Both the position numbers and the translations under genes were made by a program. The notes below the pieces were generated by a model. It was not told the DNA's origin and made no database searches. It was given only the letters and a program-made list of their open reading frames with translations. Below are positions 35,937 through 45,078 of a stretch of DNA of 64,000 nt, piece by piece; the first letter of the stretch is position 1; every line of letters begins with the position of its first letter. The DNA is from Flavobacterium cupreum (lineage in GTDB: Bacteria; Bacteroidota; Bacteroidia; Flavobacteriales; Flavobacteriaceae), in the NCBI RefSeq assembly GCF_003996965.1, contig NZ_QWDM01000003.1:1-64000 (forward strand), in the 5' to 3' direction.

Positions 35937-36012
35937 TGAGTTATGTGTTATGAGTTATGTGTTGTGTATTGTGTGTTGTGTATTGTGTGTTGTGTGTTGT
36001 GCGTTATTTGTT
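35937..36012. repeat. TGTG/TTGTG low-complexity repeat
   Basis: Degenerate units of 7-8 bp such as GTTGTGT, ATTGTGT and GTTATGT fill the start of the gap between the two GH92 genes. They merge into the GACTG repeat that follows. Confidence 0.7.
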
Positions 36013-36019
36013 ATTTGTT

Positions 36020-36096
36020 GTGAAATGAAAACTGAGACTGTGACTGAAAACTGAGACTGAAACTGTGACTGCAAACTGTGACCGAGACTGAAAACT
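36020..36096. repeat. GACTGTGACTGAAAACT-type direct repeats
   Basis: Units based on GAAAACTGAGACTGTGACT are repeated about five times up to three bases before the stop of the second GH92 gene. The same unit occurs at 14693-14723 and 18940-18980, so it is a dispersed intergenic motif. Confidence 0.7.
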
Positions 36097-36098
36097 CC

Positions 36099-38375
36099 CT
36101 AAATAGGCCTGTCTTCTTTCTTAACTCCAAAAGTCAAAGAAGGTTTGCTGCCCATATACAATTTTAATTCTCCTCCTTTTACGATCATCTCGTGTGTGAT
36201 ATAGGATTTTGTATAGGGTTTGCCGTTGTACTCTGCTTTTTGGATATAGATGTTTGTATTACTGTTATCGATTGCTTTCACCGTAAACGAAATCCCTTCT
36301 TTATGATGGATTGTAGCCGTATTGACCAACGGACTTCCCAAAACATATATTCCATTGGCGGGATTAACGGAATAGAATCCCATAGATGAGAGCACATACC
36401 AGGCCGACATTTGTCCTAAGTCTTCATTCCCACATAAGCCGTCGGGTTTTGTGGTGTAAAATTTATCGTCAATTTCACGAATTAGTTTTGCTGTTTTCCA
36501 GGGCTGTCCGGCGTACGCATATAGATATGGAATATGGTGATTGGGCTCATTTCCCTGTGCGTATTGTCCGATTAGGCCACTGATATCCGGGGAAACTTCT
36601 TCTCCTTCTACTTTATCCGTCAGTAAAAATAAGGCGTCTAATTTGGCTACGAACTTGTCCTCACTTCCAAATAAATCGATCAAACCATACGGATCCTGAG
36701 GTACCAGCCAGGTGTACTGCCAGGCATTACCTTCTACATAATCGTCTTTGCGGTGTGCTGAAGAAAGCGGATTAAAAGGCGTTCTCCAGTTTCCATCGGC
36801 TAACTTACCCCGCATGAAAGTGGTTTCTTTATCGAAATAGAGCTTATACAAATTGGCTCTTTTGGTAAAATAAACATAATCTTCGGTTTTGTTTAAGGCT
36901 TTTGCCATTTGGGCCACGCAGTAATCATCAATGGCATATTCCAAAGCATTTCCAACGGATTCCAGCATTTTATCAGCCGGAATATATTCTAATTGCTGCA
37001 CATAATCCATTCCGTCGCGGGTTTGCATGGCCGTTTTTTTGATGGCTTCGTAGGCAAGTGCCGTGTCGTAATCTCTGTATCCTTTCAGGTAGGCATCTGC
37101 AATAACTGCAATGGAGTGATTTCCATTCATCGTATTTGTTTCATTCCCCATCAAATGCCAGACCGGTAATCTGCCCTGCTGTTGGTAAATGGCCAAAAAC
37201 GATTTCACAATATCATTAATCTTTTCGGGTTGTGTAATAGTGTACAAAGGATGTAAACCACGGTAGGTATCCCAAAGTGAAAAAGTCGTGTAATTGGTAA
37301 AATCAGCTTTCTCATAGACCTTTTTATCGGTTCCTCTGTAATCTCCGTTGGCATCGTTAAAAATAGAAGGCGCAAACATCGTATGATACAAGGAAGTATA
37401 AAAAACTTTCATTGTTTTGTCGTCTGCTTTGATCTGAATTTTATTTAACTCCTTATTCCATTTTGAGTTGGCTTCTTTTACTGTTTTATTAAAATCCCAA
37501 GCCGGAATTTCTGCTTTTATATTGGCAGCGGCATTTTCGGAACTTACAGGAGAGATTCCGACTTTTACGAGAACCTGTTTGTTTTTTAAAGCTTTAAAAT
37601 CTAAAACGGCTTTCATTCGCACACCTTCCGCTTCACTGCCTTTTACCGGAGCAATGCTTTCATATAAAGCCATAGCGGTTATTGGTTCTGAGAATTCCAT
37701 CGTAAAATAGATGCGCTGGTCAGTTGCCCAGCCCGCCGAATACCGGTAGCCGGCAAGAGTCGTTTCGTTTATTTTTTTAATATATGTTTTTACAGGTTTG
37801 TCCCATCCTATTCCATCGGCAAGGTCCAATAAAACATGAGCATCAGTAGCGGAATCGAAAGTGTATTTATGGAAACCGACTCTTTCACTTGCTGTTAATT
37901 CGGCTTTGATTTTATACTTGTCTAACACAACGCTGTAATAACCCGGTTGGCTTACTTCGTTCTGATGTGAAAAATAAGAACCGTAACCGTTTGCCATATC
38001 TTCTTTGGTTCCTTTGGTAAGGGCGACTTTTCCGGATACGGGCAGTAAAAGGATATCGTTTAAATCCCCAATTCCCGTGCCGCTCAAATGGGTATGCGTA
38101 AAACCTAAGATGGTGTTGCTGGCATAATTATATCCGCTGCACCAGTCCCAGCCTTCAAAAACATTTACAGGCCCCAGTTGAACGGCTCCAAAAGGAACAT
38201 TAGCGCCCACAAATACGTGACCATGACCCGCAGAGCCAATGAATGGATTTACATATTGGGTGTAATCGGTACTTTTCTGATTTGCTTTTTTTTCCTGTGA
38301 AATCACCGGACTGGCCAAAAAAAGGTTTAAAGCTAAAATTCCGCTAAAGGCTATTTTGTTATATTTTGTAAACAT
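36099..38375 (-). CDS. GH92 alpha-mannosidase, copy 2
   Basis: The 758-residue protein has a signal peptide (LALNLFLASPVISQ) and a full GH92 fold: TQYVNPFIGSAGHGHVFVGA in the beta-sandwich, GFTHTHLSGTGIGDLND, SLWDTYRGLHPLYT, YVEGNAWQYTW with the acid Glu, and CGNEDLGQMSAWYVLSSMG with the base Asp region. The HLSGTG segment is the common form in GH92 alpha-1,2-mannosidases (known of the family). The gene is the first of the enzyme genes after susCD, with a repeat-filled gap of 183 bp before copy 1 and 419 bp after susD, so it may have its own promoter. Confidence 0.93.
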   Translation of the reverse strand: MFTKYNKIAFSGILALNLFLASPVISQEKKANQKSTDYTQYVNPFIGSAGHGHVFVGANVPFGAVQLGPVNVFEGWDWCSGYNYASNTILGFTHTHLSGTGIGDLNDILLLPVSGKVALTKGTKEDMANGYGSYFSHQNEVSQPGYYSVVLDKYKIKAELTASERVGFHKYTFDSATDAHVLLDLADGIGWDKPVKTYIKKINETTLAGYRYSAGWATDQRIYFTMEFSEPITAMALYESIAPVKGSEAEGVRMKAVLDFKALKNKQVLVKVGISPVSSENAAANIKAEIPAWDFNKTVKEANSKWNKELNKIQIKADDKTMKVFYTSLYHTMFAPSIFNDANGDYRGTDKKVYEKADFTNYTTFSLWDTYRGLHPLYTITQPEKINDIVKSFLAIYQQQGRLPVWHLMGNETNTMNGNHSIAVIADAYLKGYRDYDTALAYEAIKKTAMQTRDGMDYVQQLEYIPADKMLESVGNALEYAIDDYCVAQMAKALNKTEDYVYFTKRANLYKLYFDKETTFMRGKLADGNWRTPFNPLSSAHRKDDYVEGNAWQYTWLVPQDPYGLIDLFGSEDKFVAKLDALFLLTDKVEGEEVSPDISGLIGQYAQGNEPNHHIPYLYAYAGQPWKTAKLIREIDDKFYTTKPDGLCGNEDLGQMSAWYVLSSMGFYSVNPANGIYVLGSPLVNTATIHHKEGISFTVKAIDNSNTNIYIQKAEYNGKPYTKSYITHEMIVKGGELKLYMGSKPSLTFGVKKEDRPI

Positions 38376-38478
38376 TTATTTTGTTTTAATATTTGACTTT
38401 TTTGATGGGTCACGGATGAATACTTAACCGCAAAGGTCGCCACGGGTTACGCAAAGGTCGCAAAATATTGCTTTGTCA

Positions 38479-38556
38479 CTTTGAAACTTGAAACATGAAA
38501 CTTTGAAACCTGAAACTTTGAAACTTGAAACCTGAAACCTGAAACTTTGAAACTTA
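38479..38556. repeat. Degenerate GAAACTT/GAAACCT array
   Basis: About eleven units of 7-8 bp (TTTGAAACTTGAAAC, CCTGAAAC) follow each other. They are the reverse complement of the GTTTCAGG units at 14553-14668. Confidence 0.8.
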
Positions 38557-38727
38557 AACAATCACTTTTAATAATTAAAAAGTGCTTCTCTATTGCTTTG
38601 ATTTGTATGACAAAAATCCCCTCTTTTTCAGCAAGAGCATTTTTAGCTGTTGCGAAAAAAAAGACATTATACCTCTAAAACAAACCTGAACAATACGAAC
38701 CCTTTTGACTATTAGCAGCAGAGTGAT

Positions 38728-38767
38728 TAAAAAATAAGCCGGATAACAGGATCGTACCCGACTTATT
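38728..38767 (-). terminator. Terminator of the susCD operon
   Basis: AATAAGCCGG (38733-38742) pairs with CCGACTTATT (38758-38767) with one mismatch. On the minus strand it is followed by six T. It lies 28 bp past the susD stop. Confidence 0.65.
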
Positions 38768-38794
38768 TTAACTAATCAACCAAAATTAATTATT

Positions 38795-40309
38795 TTAAAC
38801 TTTGTCCCACCAGATTCTGGTTGTCATCAAATCCAATCCCTGACGCTGTATGGCCGCTTTGTAATTGGCTTCATTGGTAATCAGTTCCGACTGATCGTAA
38901 ATCAATCTTCTCGGAATAGTTCCTTTGGTCTCTCCCGTAGGATCATTCACCGGAACCAATACCGGATAACCTGTTCTTCTGTACTCAGAAAAAGCTTCAA
39001 AACCATTAAACAGCAATACAATCCATTTCTGCGTTATAATTTGTTCTATTTTCTGGGCATCTGTACCGGCCGATTTAAAAGGATAAGTTGTAATATAAGT
39101 GTTGTATTCCGCTGGAGTCACCGCAGGTACTTTGTCTCCGAAAATAGTCAGCACTTCCATAGCGGCTTTTACTCCGTTTTCGTAATGTTGCTGCGCTGTT
39201 CCGCCCACATTCCATCCTCGTACGGCTGCTTCTGCCAGTATAAATTTTACTTCAGCAAAAGACATGATCAAAGTCGGGGCATCTAAACGCAATACTGTAG
39301 AAGTATTCGGGTCTGAGAAAAGTTTTTTGTCTCCTCCCGGAAATTCTTTGGCTTCATTTGGCAAACCTTGCTGACTTGCCGGATTGTTGTTTCCTGTTGC
39401 TTCCAGTTTTGCATAGATTCTTAAACGCGGATCGTTGGTATTTTTCAGTAAATCGATAAAAGTTTTACTGAATTTAATATTCGACTCTCCTCCGTTCAGG
39501 TCATTTCGAACCCATGAAGAGGTAATTGGATTTGTTTTCACTCCTGCAGGGCCTGCATCATGTTTTAGAACAAGACTGTCATCATTAGACGTAAAAACTC
39601 CTTTTGCAACTGCTTTCTCTACATATTCTTTTGCTTTGGCAGGGTTTACTTTAGACAAACGCATGGCTACTCTCAACATCAGGGAGTTGGCCAGTTTTTT
39701 CCATCTTGTAACATCACTCTGGTAATACAAATCAGCATTTCCGACAAAAGCTTTATTGGCATCTAATGCTGTTCCGGCTTCATCAAGTTCTTTTAGAAGG
39801 TCATTATAGATCGCTTCCTGCGTATCGTATTTTGGGTCATATATATTGTGGGTATATCCTTTTCCGGCTTCGAAATAAGGAACTTCACCATAGGTATCTG
39901 TCAGTTTTTGAAACAGGAATACTTTCATAATCCTAAGGGCCTGAACCATATTGGAATTTTCCGGTGTATTGGGTGTTACCGATAATAACTGAAAAATCTG
40001 ATTCAGTCCTTTCCCGTATGTTTCTCCAAACAAAGCGCCTGAATACTCCGAAGAATAGGTATATTTTGATCCCCCTCCCAGTGAAGCGAAATGCTGTACA
40101 TATTGCGCGGCGTAAATATTATTTCCCCTTGTATTCGAAAAATCCTGTCCGTCCACATAGATTTCTGCAAGCGTAAACATTGATTTTAAAGCCGGATCTG
40201 TAAGGGCATTTGGATTCGTATTCAGTTCTTCGAATCCTTTATCGCAGGATGACAGCGTCAAGGCACCAACCATTGCGATACAAAATGTTTTTATATATTT
40301 ATTTTTCAT
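38795..40309 (-). CDS. SusD-like outer-membrane lipoprotein (SusD-like_2 type)
   Basis: The 504-residue protein has a lipoprotein signal (ALTLSSC, with the lipid-carrying Cys) followed by DKGFEELNTNPNAL, the opening of the SusD/RagB-like family. TPR-like helices follow (KVFLFQKLTDTYGEVPYFEA, then YQSDVTRWKKLANSLMLR), and the C-terminus includes TQKWIVLLFNGFEAFSEYRRTG. It would bind the mannose-containing oligosaccharide at the cell surface and cap the SusC transporter encoded 11 bp upstream. It is full length. Confidence 0.93.
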   Translation of the reverse strand: MKNKYIKTFCIAMVGALTLSSCDKGFEELNTNPNALTDPALKSMFTLAEIYVDGQDFSNTRGNNIYAAQYVQHFASLGGGSKYTYSSEYSGALFGETYGKGLNQIFQLLSVTPNTPENSNMVQALRIMKVFLFQKLTDTYGEVPYFEAGKGYTHNIYDPKYDTQEAIYNDLLKELDEAGTALDANKAFVGNADLYYQSDVTRWKKLANSLMLRVAMRLSKVNPAKAKEYVEKAVAKGVFTSNDDSLVLKHDAGPAGVKTNPITSSWVRNDLNGGESNIKFSKTFIDLLKNTNDPRLRIYAKLEATGNNNPASQQGLPNEAKEFPGGDKKLFSDPNTSTVLRLDAPTLIMSFAEVKFILAEAAVRGWNVGGTAQQHYENGVKAAMEVLTIFGDKVPAVTPAEYNTYITTYPFKSAGTDAQKIEQIITQKWIVLLFNGFEAFSEYRRTGYPVLVPVNDPTGETKGTIPRRLIYDQSELITNEANYKAAIQRQGLDLMTTRIWWDKV

Positions 40310-40320
40310 CTTATTTACTA

Positions 40321-43300
40321 TTAGAATTTAACATTAAGCGTTATACCGTAGTTTCTGGTCAATGGCATAGAGGCTCTTTCCATACCCTGAGCATTACTAT
40401 TGGAATAGTTGGACTCCGGATCAATGTTTGGAACTTTGTCATAAATCGTCCATAAATTATGGGCAGAAAAAGCTAAACTTATGGCCTGAAATGGAGTTTT
40501 CTCGATATAGTTTTTTGGGAAATTGTAGCTAAAAGAAATCGCTCTTAACTTCACAAAATCGGCATCGTACACAAAGTTTGAGGTCACGTCACTGTAACTT
40601 CTCCAGTAATCATAGGCTGATACGGTTTGGTTTACAGCATTACCATTCACATCTGTACCTGTTACGGCTACTCCGCCTTCACGACCCGGAAGTGTAATTT
40701 CGGATAATCCGTAACGCGTTCCTAACTGGTTGGTCGCCGAATAGATTTCGCCTCCGAATTTAGCATCTACAAAAACGGAAAGTGTGAAATTTTTATAACT
40801 GAAATCATTTGAAAGACCCATTGAAACCGGCGCTACACCTTGTCCTGCAATGATTAAGTTTCCTCGAAGGAATTTACCGTTGGTATCCAGAACGATATTT
40901 CCGCTGGCATCTCTTAAGTAATCATACGCTTTGATAACTCCGAAAGGCTGCCCTTTTTCTAAAACTACAGAAGCTCTTGCGTCTCTGTTTCCTTCTAATG
41001 ATTTGGTATTGATTTTATCTGAAAGGCTCAGTACTTCACTCTCGTTGTACGCAAAATTATAGCCTACACTCCACGAAAAACTTGGTGTTTTTACTGCTTT
41101 TAGATTCACTGCAAATTCCACCCCTTTGTTCAGGATTTCCCCCACATTGATTTTAGTCGTTCTGTAACCCGAAGCCTGGGAGATATCAGCATCTGCAATA
41201 TCCTTTGTTGTTTTCTTGCTGTAGAAAGTCAAATCGGTACTTAACCGGTTATTGAAAAATGTATTTTCAAAACCAAACTCTATCGTACTTACATTATAAG
41301 GTCTTAGGTTTCGATTGTTAACGGTATCCCCATTTACACCTAAAATGGGCTGCCCTTGTGAATCTGTTTGCCCGTCCGGTGTGGTATAAGTCAGTGATAA
41401 GGCATAGGCTTCCTGCAATCCGCCTCCCACGTTACCCCATCCTGCCCTGATCTTACCATAAGACATCCATTCAGGTAATTTGATCACTTCAGAATAAATA
41501 AAACTGGTACTTACCGATGGATAAAAAATGCTGTTATCTTCAGGATCTAAAGTAGAAAACCAATCTTCACGGCCTGTTAAACTTAAAAATAAGAAATCTT
41601 TATAGGCTAAATCAGCAGAATAAAAAAGGGAGTTTACTTCGCGTTCCGAAAATAATTTCTCTGTTTTGTCCGGTTGCGTATTTCCATAGAAATATTTGAA
41701 TGGTACAATAAAATTATTTCCTTTCATTTTAATACCGTTGTATCGGTTATCCTGACGGTTTGCTCCAATAAAAGCATCCAGTGAAAGATTTTTAGCGATG
41801 TCACTTTTGTACCCTAAGTAACCCGAAGCATTAAATTCAGAGCGGTTCTCAATTCTGTCTTCAATAGATCCGCCAATATTGTAATTGATTCCGGTTGGCT
41901 CAATCTCTGTATATTCGTAGTTAATATCATCAATACCCACCACTGCTTTTGCGTAGATTTTATCTGTAATGTTATAGGTAACTTTTGCAGAACCTATAAA
42001 ACGTTTTCTAAGATCCGTGTTTAAAGTCTGATCTGTTGCAAAGTACGGATTGGTATGGTAGACGTTTGCTCCCAGGTAATCTTCTTCTCCACCATTGGCA
42101 TCGTACGGGTTGCGCAGCCATCTGATGTCGGTACCCGGCGTCATAAAAGTAGTCGGGAAAGAAGGGTTTCTTGGCGAGTCATTCAGATAAGGCCTGTTTT
42201 TACTTTTCTCCGAAATATATTGTGCGTTGGACTCAATACTTATTTTTTTGTTTGGAGACGTGTTTAAACTCAGCGTAATGTTATTTCTTCCGAAATTTGT
42301 TCCCGGTAAAATAGACTCGTCTTTTGTATTTCCGAAAGACAATCTGAAATTTGTCGTTTCATTCCCGCCTGAAATGGCCAGGGTATTACTGAAAGAATGA
42401 CCAGTTCTGTAGAAATTTTCAACGTTGTCTTTTCCGTATGCCTGATACGGTCTCGTTTTTCCGTCCAGAGCAAGTGAGGGTGTTCCGTCGTACTTATCTC
42501 CCCAGGCGAAATAGTAAGAATCCCTAAGTTCCTGTAAATTGGTAAATCGGGTTGGAACTCCGTTTGCATCCGGTGCTCCTGCACCATATTGGTCCTGCCA
42601 GTCTAAAAGGCTTGCCGGTGTATTGAAAGTCGAATTTGTACTGAAATCAACTCCGATTCCGGTTCCGTTTTTCCCTTTTTTGGTGGTAATTAAGATAACA
42701 CCATTTGATCCGCGGTAGCCGTAAAGCGCTGAAGCGGCACTACCTTTTAGTACCGACATTGAGGCAATATCATCGGGATTGAAGGAAGACATACCGTCAC
42801 CCTTATCGGCTCCTCCGTACATTCCTGCATTTCCCTGTTGCGTATTATCAATCGGAATACCGTCTACTACATACAAGGGCTGGTTAAGTCCGGAAGCTGA
42901 AGTGGCTCCACGAATTACCACACGGCTTGAACCGGAGGGTCCTGTAACCGGTGCGGAAACGTTAACCCCGGCTATTCTCCCCTGAAGGGCATTTCCTAAG
43001 TTAATTTCTTTATTTTTGGTAAGGTCATCCCCTTTCAGTTCTCCAACGGCATAACCTAAACTTTTTCTCTGTTTCTTAACTCCAAAGGAAGTTACGACCA
43101 CATCTTTTAATTCCTGCGCATTTTCTGTCAGTACCACTGAAACCCTGCTTTCAGTTGCCTGAAGCACCACTGATTTTGATACAAAACCTATAGAAGTTAC
43201 ATTTAAAGTAACCTTTCCTTCCGGAACATTCATCTTAAAGCGACCTTCGGCGTCTGTAATTGCGCTGAATGGTTTTCCCTGAACCTCGATTGATGCAGCA

Positions 43301-43419
43301 ACAATTCCCTTGTTCTCTGCATCTGCCACTATGCCTGTTATTAATCGATTTTGTGCAACAGCTCCTAAGCTACTGAACAATACCATTCCTAACACTGCTA
43401 AAATTCGTTTCATAAGCAT
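40321..43419 (-). CDS. SusC/RagA-like TonB-dependent outer-membrane transporter
   Basis: The 1032-residue protein has a signal peptide (LGAVAQ), a carboxypeptidase-like N-terminal domain (GIVADAENKGIVAASIEV), a TonB-box region (KDVVVTSFGVKK), a plug domain (VVIRGATSASGLNQPLYVVDGIPIDN) and a long beta-barrel ending in NVKF. It imports glycans larger than simple sugars together with SusD. Downstream GH92 and GH125 genes point to alpha-mannosyl oligosaccharides. A 16-bp LacI-type palindrome lies 190 bp upstream of the start. Confidence 0.95.
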   Translation of the reverse strand: MLMKRILAVLGMVLFSSLGAVAQNRLITGIVADAENKGIVAASIEVQGKPFSAITDAEGRFKMNVPEGKVTLNVTSIGFVSKSVVLQATESRVSVVLTENAQELKDVVVTSFGVKKQRKSLGYAVGELKGDDLTKNKEINLGNALQGRIAGVNVSAPVTGPSGSSRVVIRGATSASGLNQPLYVVDGIPIDNTQQGNAGMYGGADKGDGMSSFNPDDIASMSVLKGSAASALYGYRGSNGVILITTKKGKNGTGIGVDFSTNSTFNTPASLLDWQDQYGAGAPDANGVPTRFTNLQELRDSYYFAWGDKYDGTPSLALDGKTRPYQAYGKDNVENFYRTGHSFSNTLAISGGNETTNFRLSFGNTKDESILPGTNFGRNNITLSLNTSPNKKISIESNAQYISEKSKNRPYLNDSPRNPSFPTTFMTPGTDIRWLRNPYDANGGEEDYLGANVYHTNPYFATDQTLNTDLRKRFIGSAKVTYNITDKIYAKAVVGIDDINYEYTEIEPTGINYNIGGSIEDRIENRSEFNASGYLGYKSDIAKNLSLDAFIGANRQDNRYNGIKMKGNNFIVPFKYFYGNTQPDKTEKLFSEREVNSLFYSADLAYKDFLFLSLTGREDWFSTLDPEDNSIFYPSVSTSFIYSEVIKLPEWMSYGKIRAGWGNVGGGLQEAYALSLTYTTPDGQTDSQGQPILGVNGDTVNNRNLRPYNVSTIEFGFENTFFNNRLSTDLTFYSKKTTKDIADADISQASGYRTTKINVGEILNKGVEFAVNLKAVKTPSFSWSVGYNFAYNESEVLSLSDKINTKSLEGNRDARASVVLEKGQPFGVIKAYDYLRDASGNIVLDTNGKFLRGNLIIAGQGVAPVSMGLSNDFSYKNFTLSVFVDAKFGGEIYSATNQLGTRYGLSEITLPGREGGVAVTGTDVNGNAVNQTVSAYDYWRSYSDVTSNFVYDADFVKLRAISFSYNFPKNYIEKTPFQAISLAFSAHNLWTIYDKVPNIDPESNYSNSNAQGMERASMPLTRNYGITLNVKF

Positions 43420-43608
43420 TTTTTTTGGTTTATTTGTTTGATTTGTGTTTGTTTTTAATCTGTTTGTTTTAAATATTAATAAAAAATTGAACTCAGTTTA
43501 AATAAAAAAAGTAGTTATATCGTTATAAAAAAATAGTTCTTGTCCGTTTTTACTACATAAAAATACTTGGTAAAAATCACTTATTAAGCAGCTTCAGCTG
43601 TTTTATTT

Positions 43609-43624
43609 ACTAAAACGTTTTAGT
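43609..43624. promoter_or_regulatory. LacI-type operator upstream of susC
   Basis: ACTAAAACGTTTTAGT is a perfect 16-bp palindrome with the central CG typical of LacI-family sites. It lies between susC (minus, start 43419) and the lacI stop (43695). A near copy precedes the lacI gene. Confidence 0.7.
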
Positions 43625-43694
43625 GAAATGGGTAAAAAAAACCGCGTCTTAATTGATTTTTTATTTTTTCTAATTTTAAAATATTCAGAGAAAT

Positions 43695-44705
43695 TTAAAC
43701 TGACTCCCTGACTATCAATGTGCCTTTCTTAAGCACCTTTTCGACTTTAAAAGCATCTAAATCTGTCATCTGGCTCATCAGTAACTCAATAGATTTAATG
43801 GCAATATCTTCTATCGGCTGTGCAATCACGGAAATCGTGGGTGTATGCAATTTGAAACTGTCGTGATCATCAAAACTGATTACCGAGATATCCTCCGGGA
43901 TTCTGTACCCCATACCTTTAAAAGCCTGCAAACCTACAAGTCCCATATAATTGGCTAAAAATAAAACAGCGTCAATCTTCGGGTTTTTATTAAAAAAGCG
44001 TACAATAGCCTCAATTCTGCGCTGCTCATTCGTATGGTAATCCAAATAAAGGGCAAGCGATTTATCGTACATGCCTTCTTCTTTTAATGCATCTTTATAG
44101 CCTTTCTCCCTTAATTTCATCTGTATCATTTCAGATGTATTATTGACAACCGCTATGTTTTTGCATCCTTTATTCATTAAATATTTAGTCGCAGAAAAGG
44201 ACCCCTCATAATTATCCATCACGACATGACTTACTTTCTGATGGGCAAAATACCTGTCGATTAAAACAACCGGTTTCTGTAATTTCAACAGAAGATCAAT
44301 ACTCTTTTCTAAATTTTTTGTGGGTGTAATAATAAACCCTTCTACATTGGCCTGCAAAAGACTTTGTACCAATTCTTCACAACGTGCACCATCATCTCCC
44401 GTACTGCAATAGAAAACCCTGTAATCAAGATTTTTTGCTTCATCTTCTATTACCCTGGCTAAATCTGCAAAAAACTGGTTGGAGATGTCTTCTACAATAA
44501 GACCAATCGACCGTGTTTTTCCCGTTCTGAGACTGCTCGCAATCATGCTTGGACGGTAGTGGAGTTTTTGTGCCACTTCCTGTACTTTTTTTATGACAGG
44601 AGGACTAATTGCCATTTTCTCCCCTTTCCCATTAATAACAAAAGAAACTGTAGATATCGATACCTGGGCCTCAGTAGCAATATCCTTAATTGTGATTCTT
44701 TTCAT
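43695..44705 (-). CDS. LacI-family regulator of the mannosidase locus
   Basis: The 336-residue protein has the LacI helix-turn-helix (ITIKDIATEAQVSISTVSFVING), the hinge helix (RPSMIASSLRTGKTRSIGLI) and a periplasmic-binding-protein-like sensing domain (IDAVLFLANYMGLVGLQAF, then ISVISFDDHDSF). It is encoded just upstream of susC in the same orientation. Matching palindromes before susC and before its own start suggest it controls both. The ligand is probably mannose or a mannoside, inferred from the locus. Confidence 0.92.
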   Translation of the reverse strand: MKRITIKDIATEAQVSISTVSFVINGKGEKMAISPPVIKKVQEVAQKLHYRPSMIASSLRTGKTRSIGLIVEDISNQFFADLARVIEDEAKNLDYRVFYCSTGDDGARCEELVQSLLQANVEGFIITPTKNLEKSIDLLLKLQKPVVLIDRYFAHQKVSHVVMDNYEGSFSATKYLMNKGCKNIAVVNNTSEMIQMKLREKGYKDALKEEGMYDKSLALYLDYHTNEQRRIEAIVRFFNKNPKIDAVLFLANYMGLVGLQAFKGMGYRIPEDISVISFDDHDSFKLHTPTISVIAQPIEDIAIKSIELLMSQMTDLDAFKVEKVLKKGTLIVRESV

Positions 44706-44764
44706 TAAATGGTTTGTATTAAATGGAATTTAATTAGTTGAACAAATATATATAAAACTGATTT

Positions 44765-44780
44765 ACAAAATCGTTTTAGT
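44765..44780. promoter_or_regulatory. Second LacI-type site, before lacI
   Basis: ACAAAATCGTTTTAGT matches the susC palindrome at 14 of 16 positions. It lies 60 bp upstream of the lacI ATG, a position suited to autoregulation. Confidence 0.55.
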
Positions 44781-45000
44781 AAAATATTTTTTCCAATAAA
44801 TCACTATTTTAATGCTAATTTAAAACATTATACTCAGCAATTATGATGTTTTTGACCATAATTATCATTTTGTGTTTTCAGGCAAATAAAAGTATTAATG
44901 CCTGTATTTCAGCTCATATCCAGTAAAATAATAAAAACCCCGACTGATTACAGAGTGTGATTTTTGATTTATTAAATTTATCTTCATCTTCATTTTGATC

Positions 45001-45035
45001 AAAAAAAAAGACGATCAGCGATCGTCTTTTTTTTT
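45001..45035. terminator. Strong bidirectional terminator after the MFS gene
   Basis: GACGATC (45010-45016) and GATCGTC (45020-45026) form a perfect stem with a three-base loop, flanked by nine A on the left and nine T on the right. On the minus strand it ends the TetR/MFS operon. Confidence 0.85.
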
Positions 45036-45078
45036 ATTTATTGTGAAAATTTATCAGAAATGTTTCTTCCGCGATTTT

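Larger units (their letters stand above)
38376..38794. other. Gap between susD and GH92 with repeats and a terminator
   Basis: From the GH92 side it holds two CGCAAAGGTCGC copies (38430-38462), a GAAACTTGAAAC-type array (38479-38556), AT-rich DNA and the terminator of susCD at 38733-38767. No gene and no LacI palindrome is seen. Confidence 0.6.
44706..45078. other. Gap with a LacI site and a terminator
   Basis: It contains the imperfect LacI palindrome at 44765-44780, AT-rich DNA and a strong hairpin at 45001-45035. No gene is seen. Confidence 0.6.
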
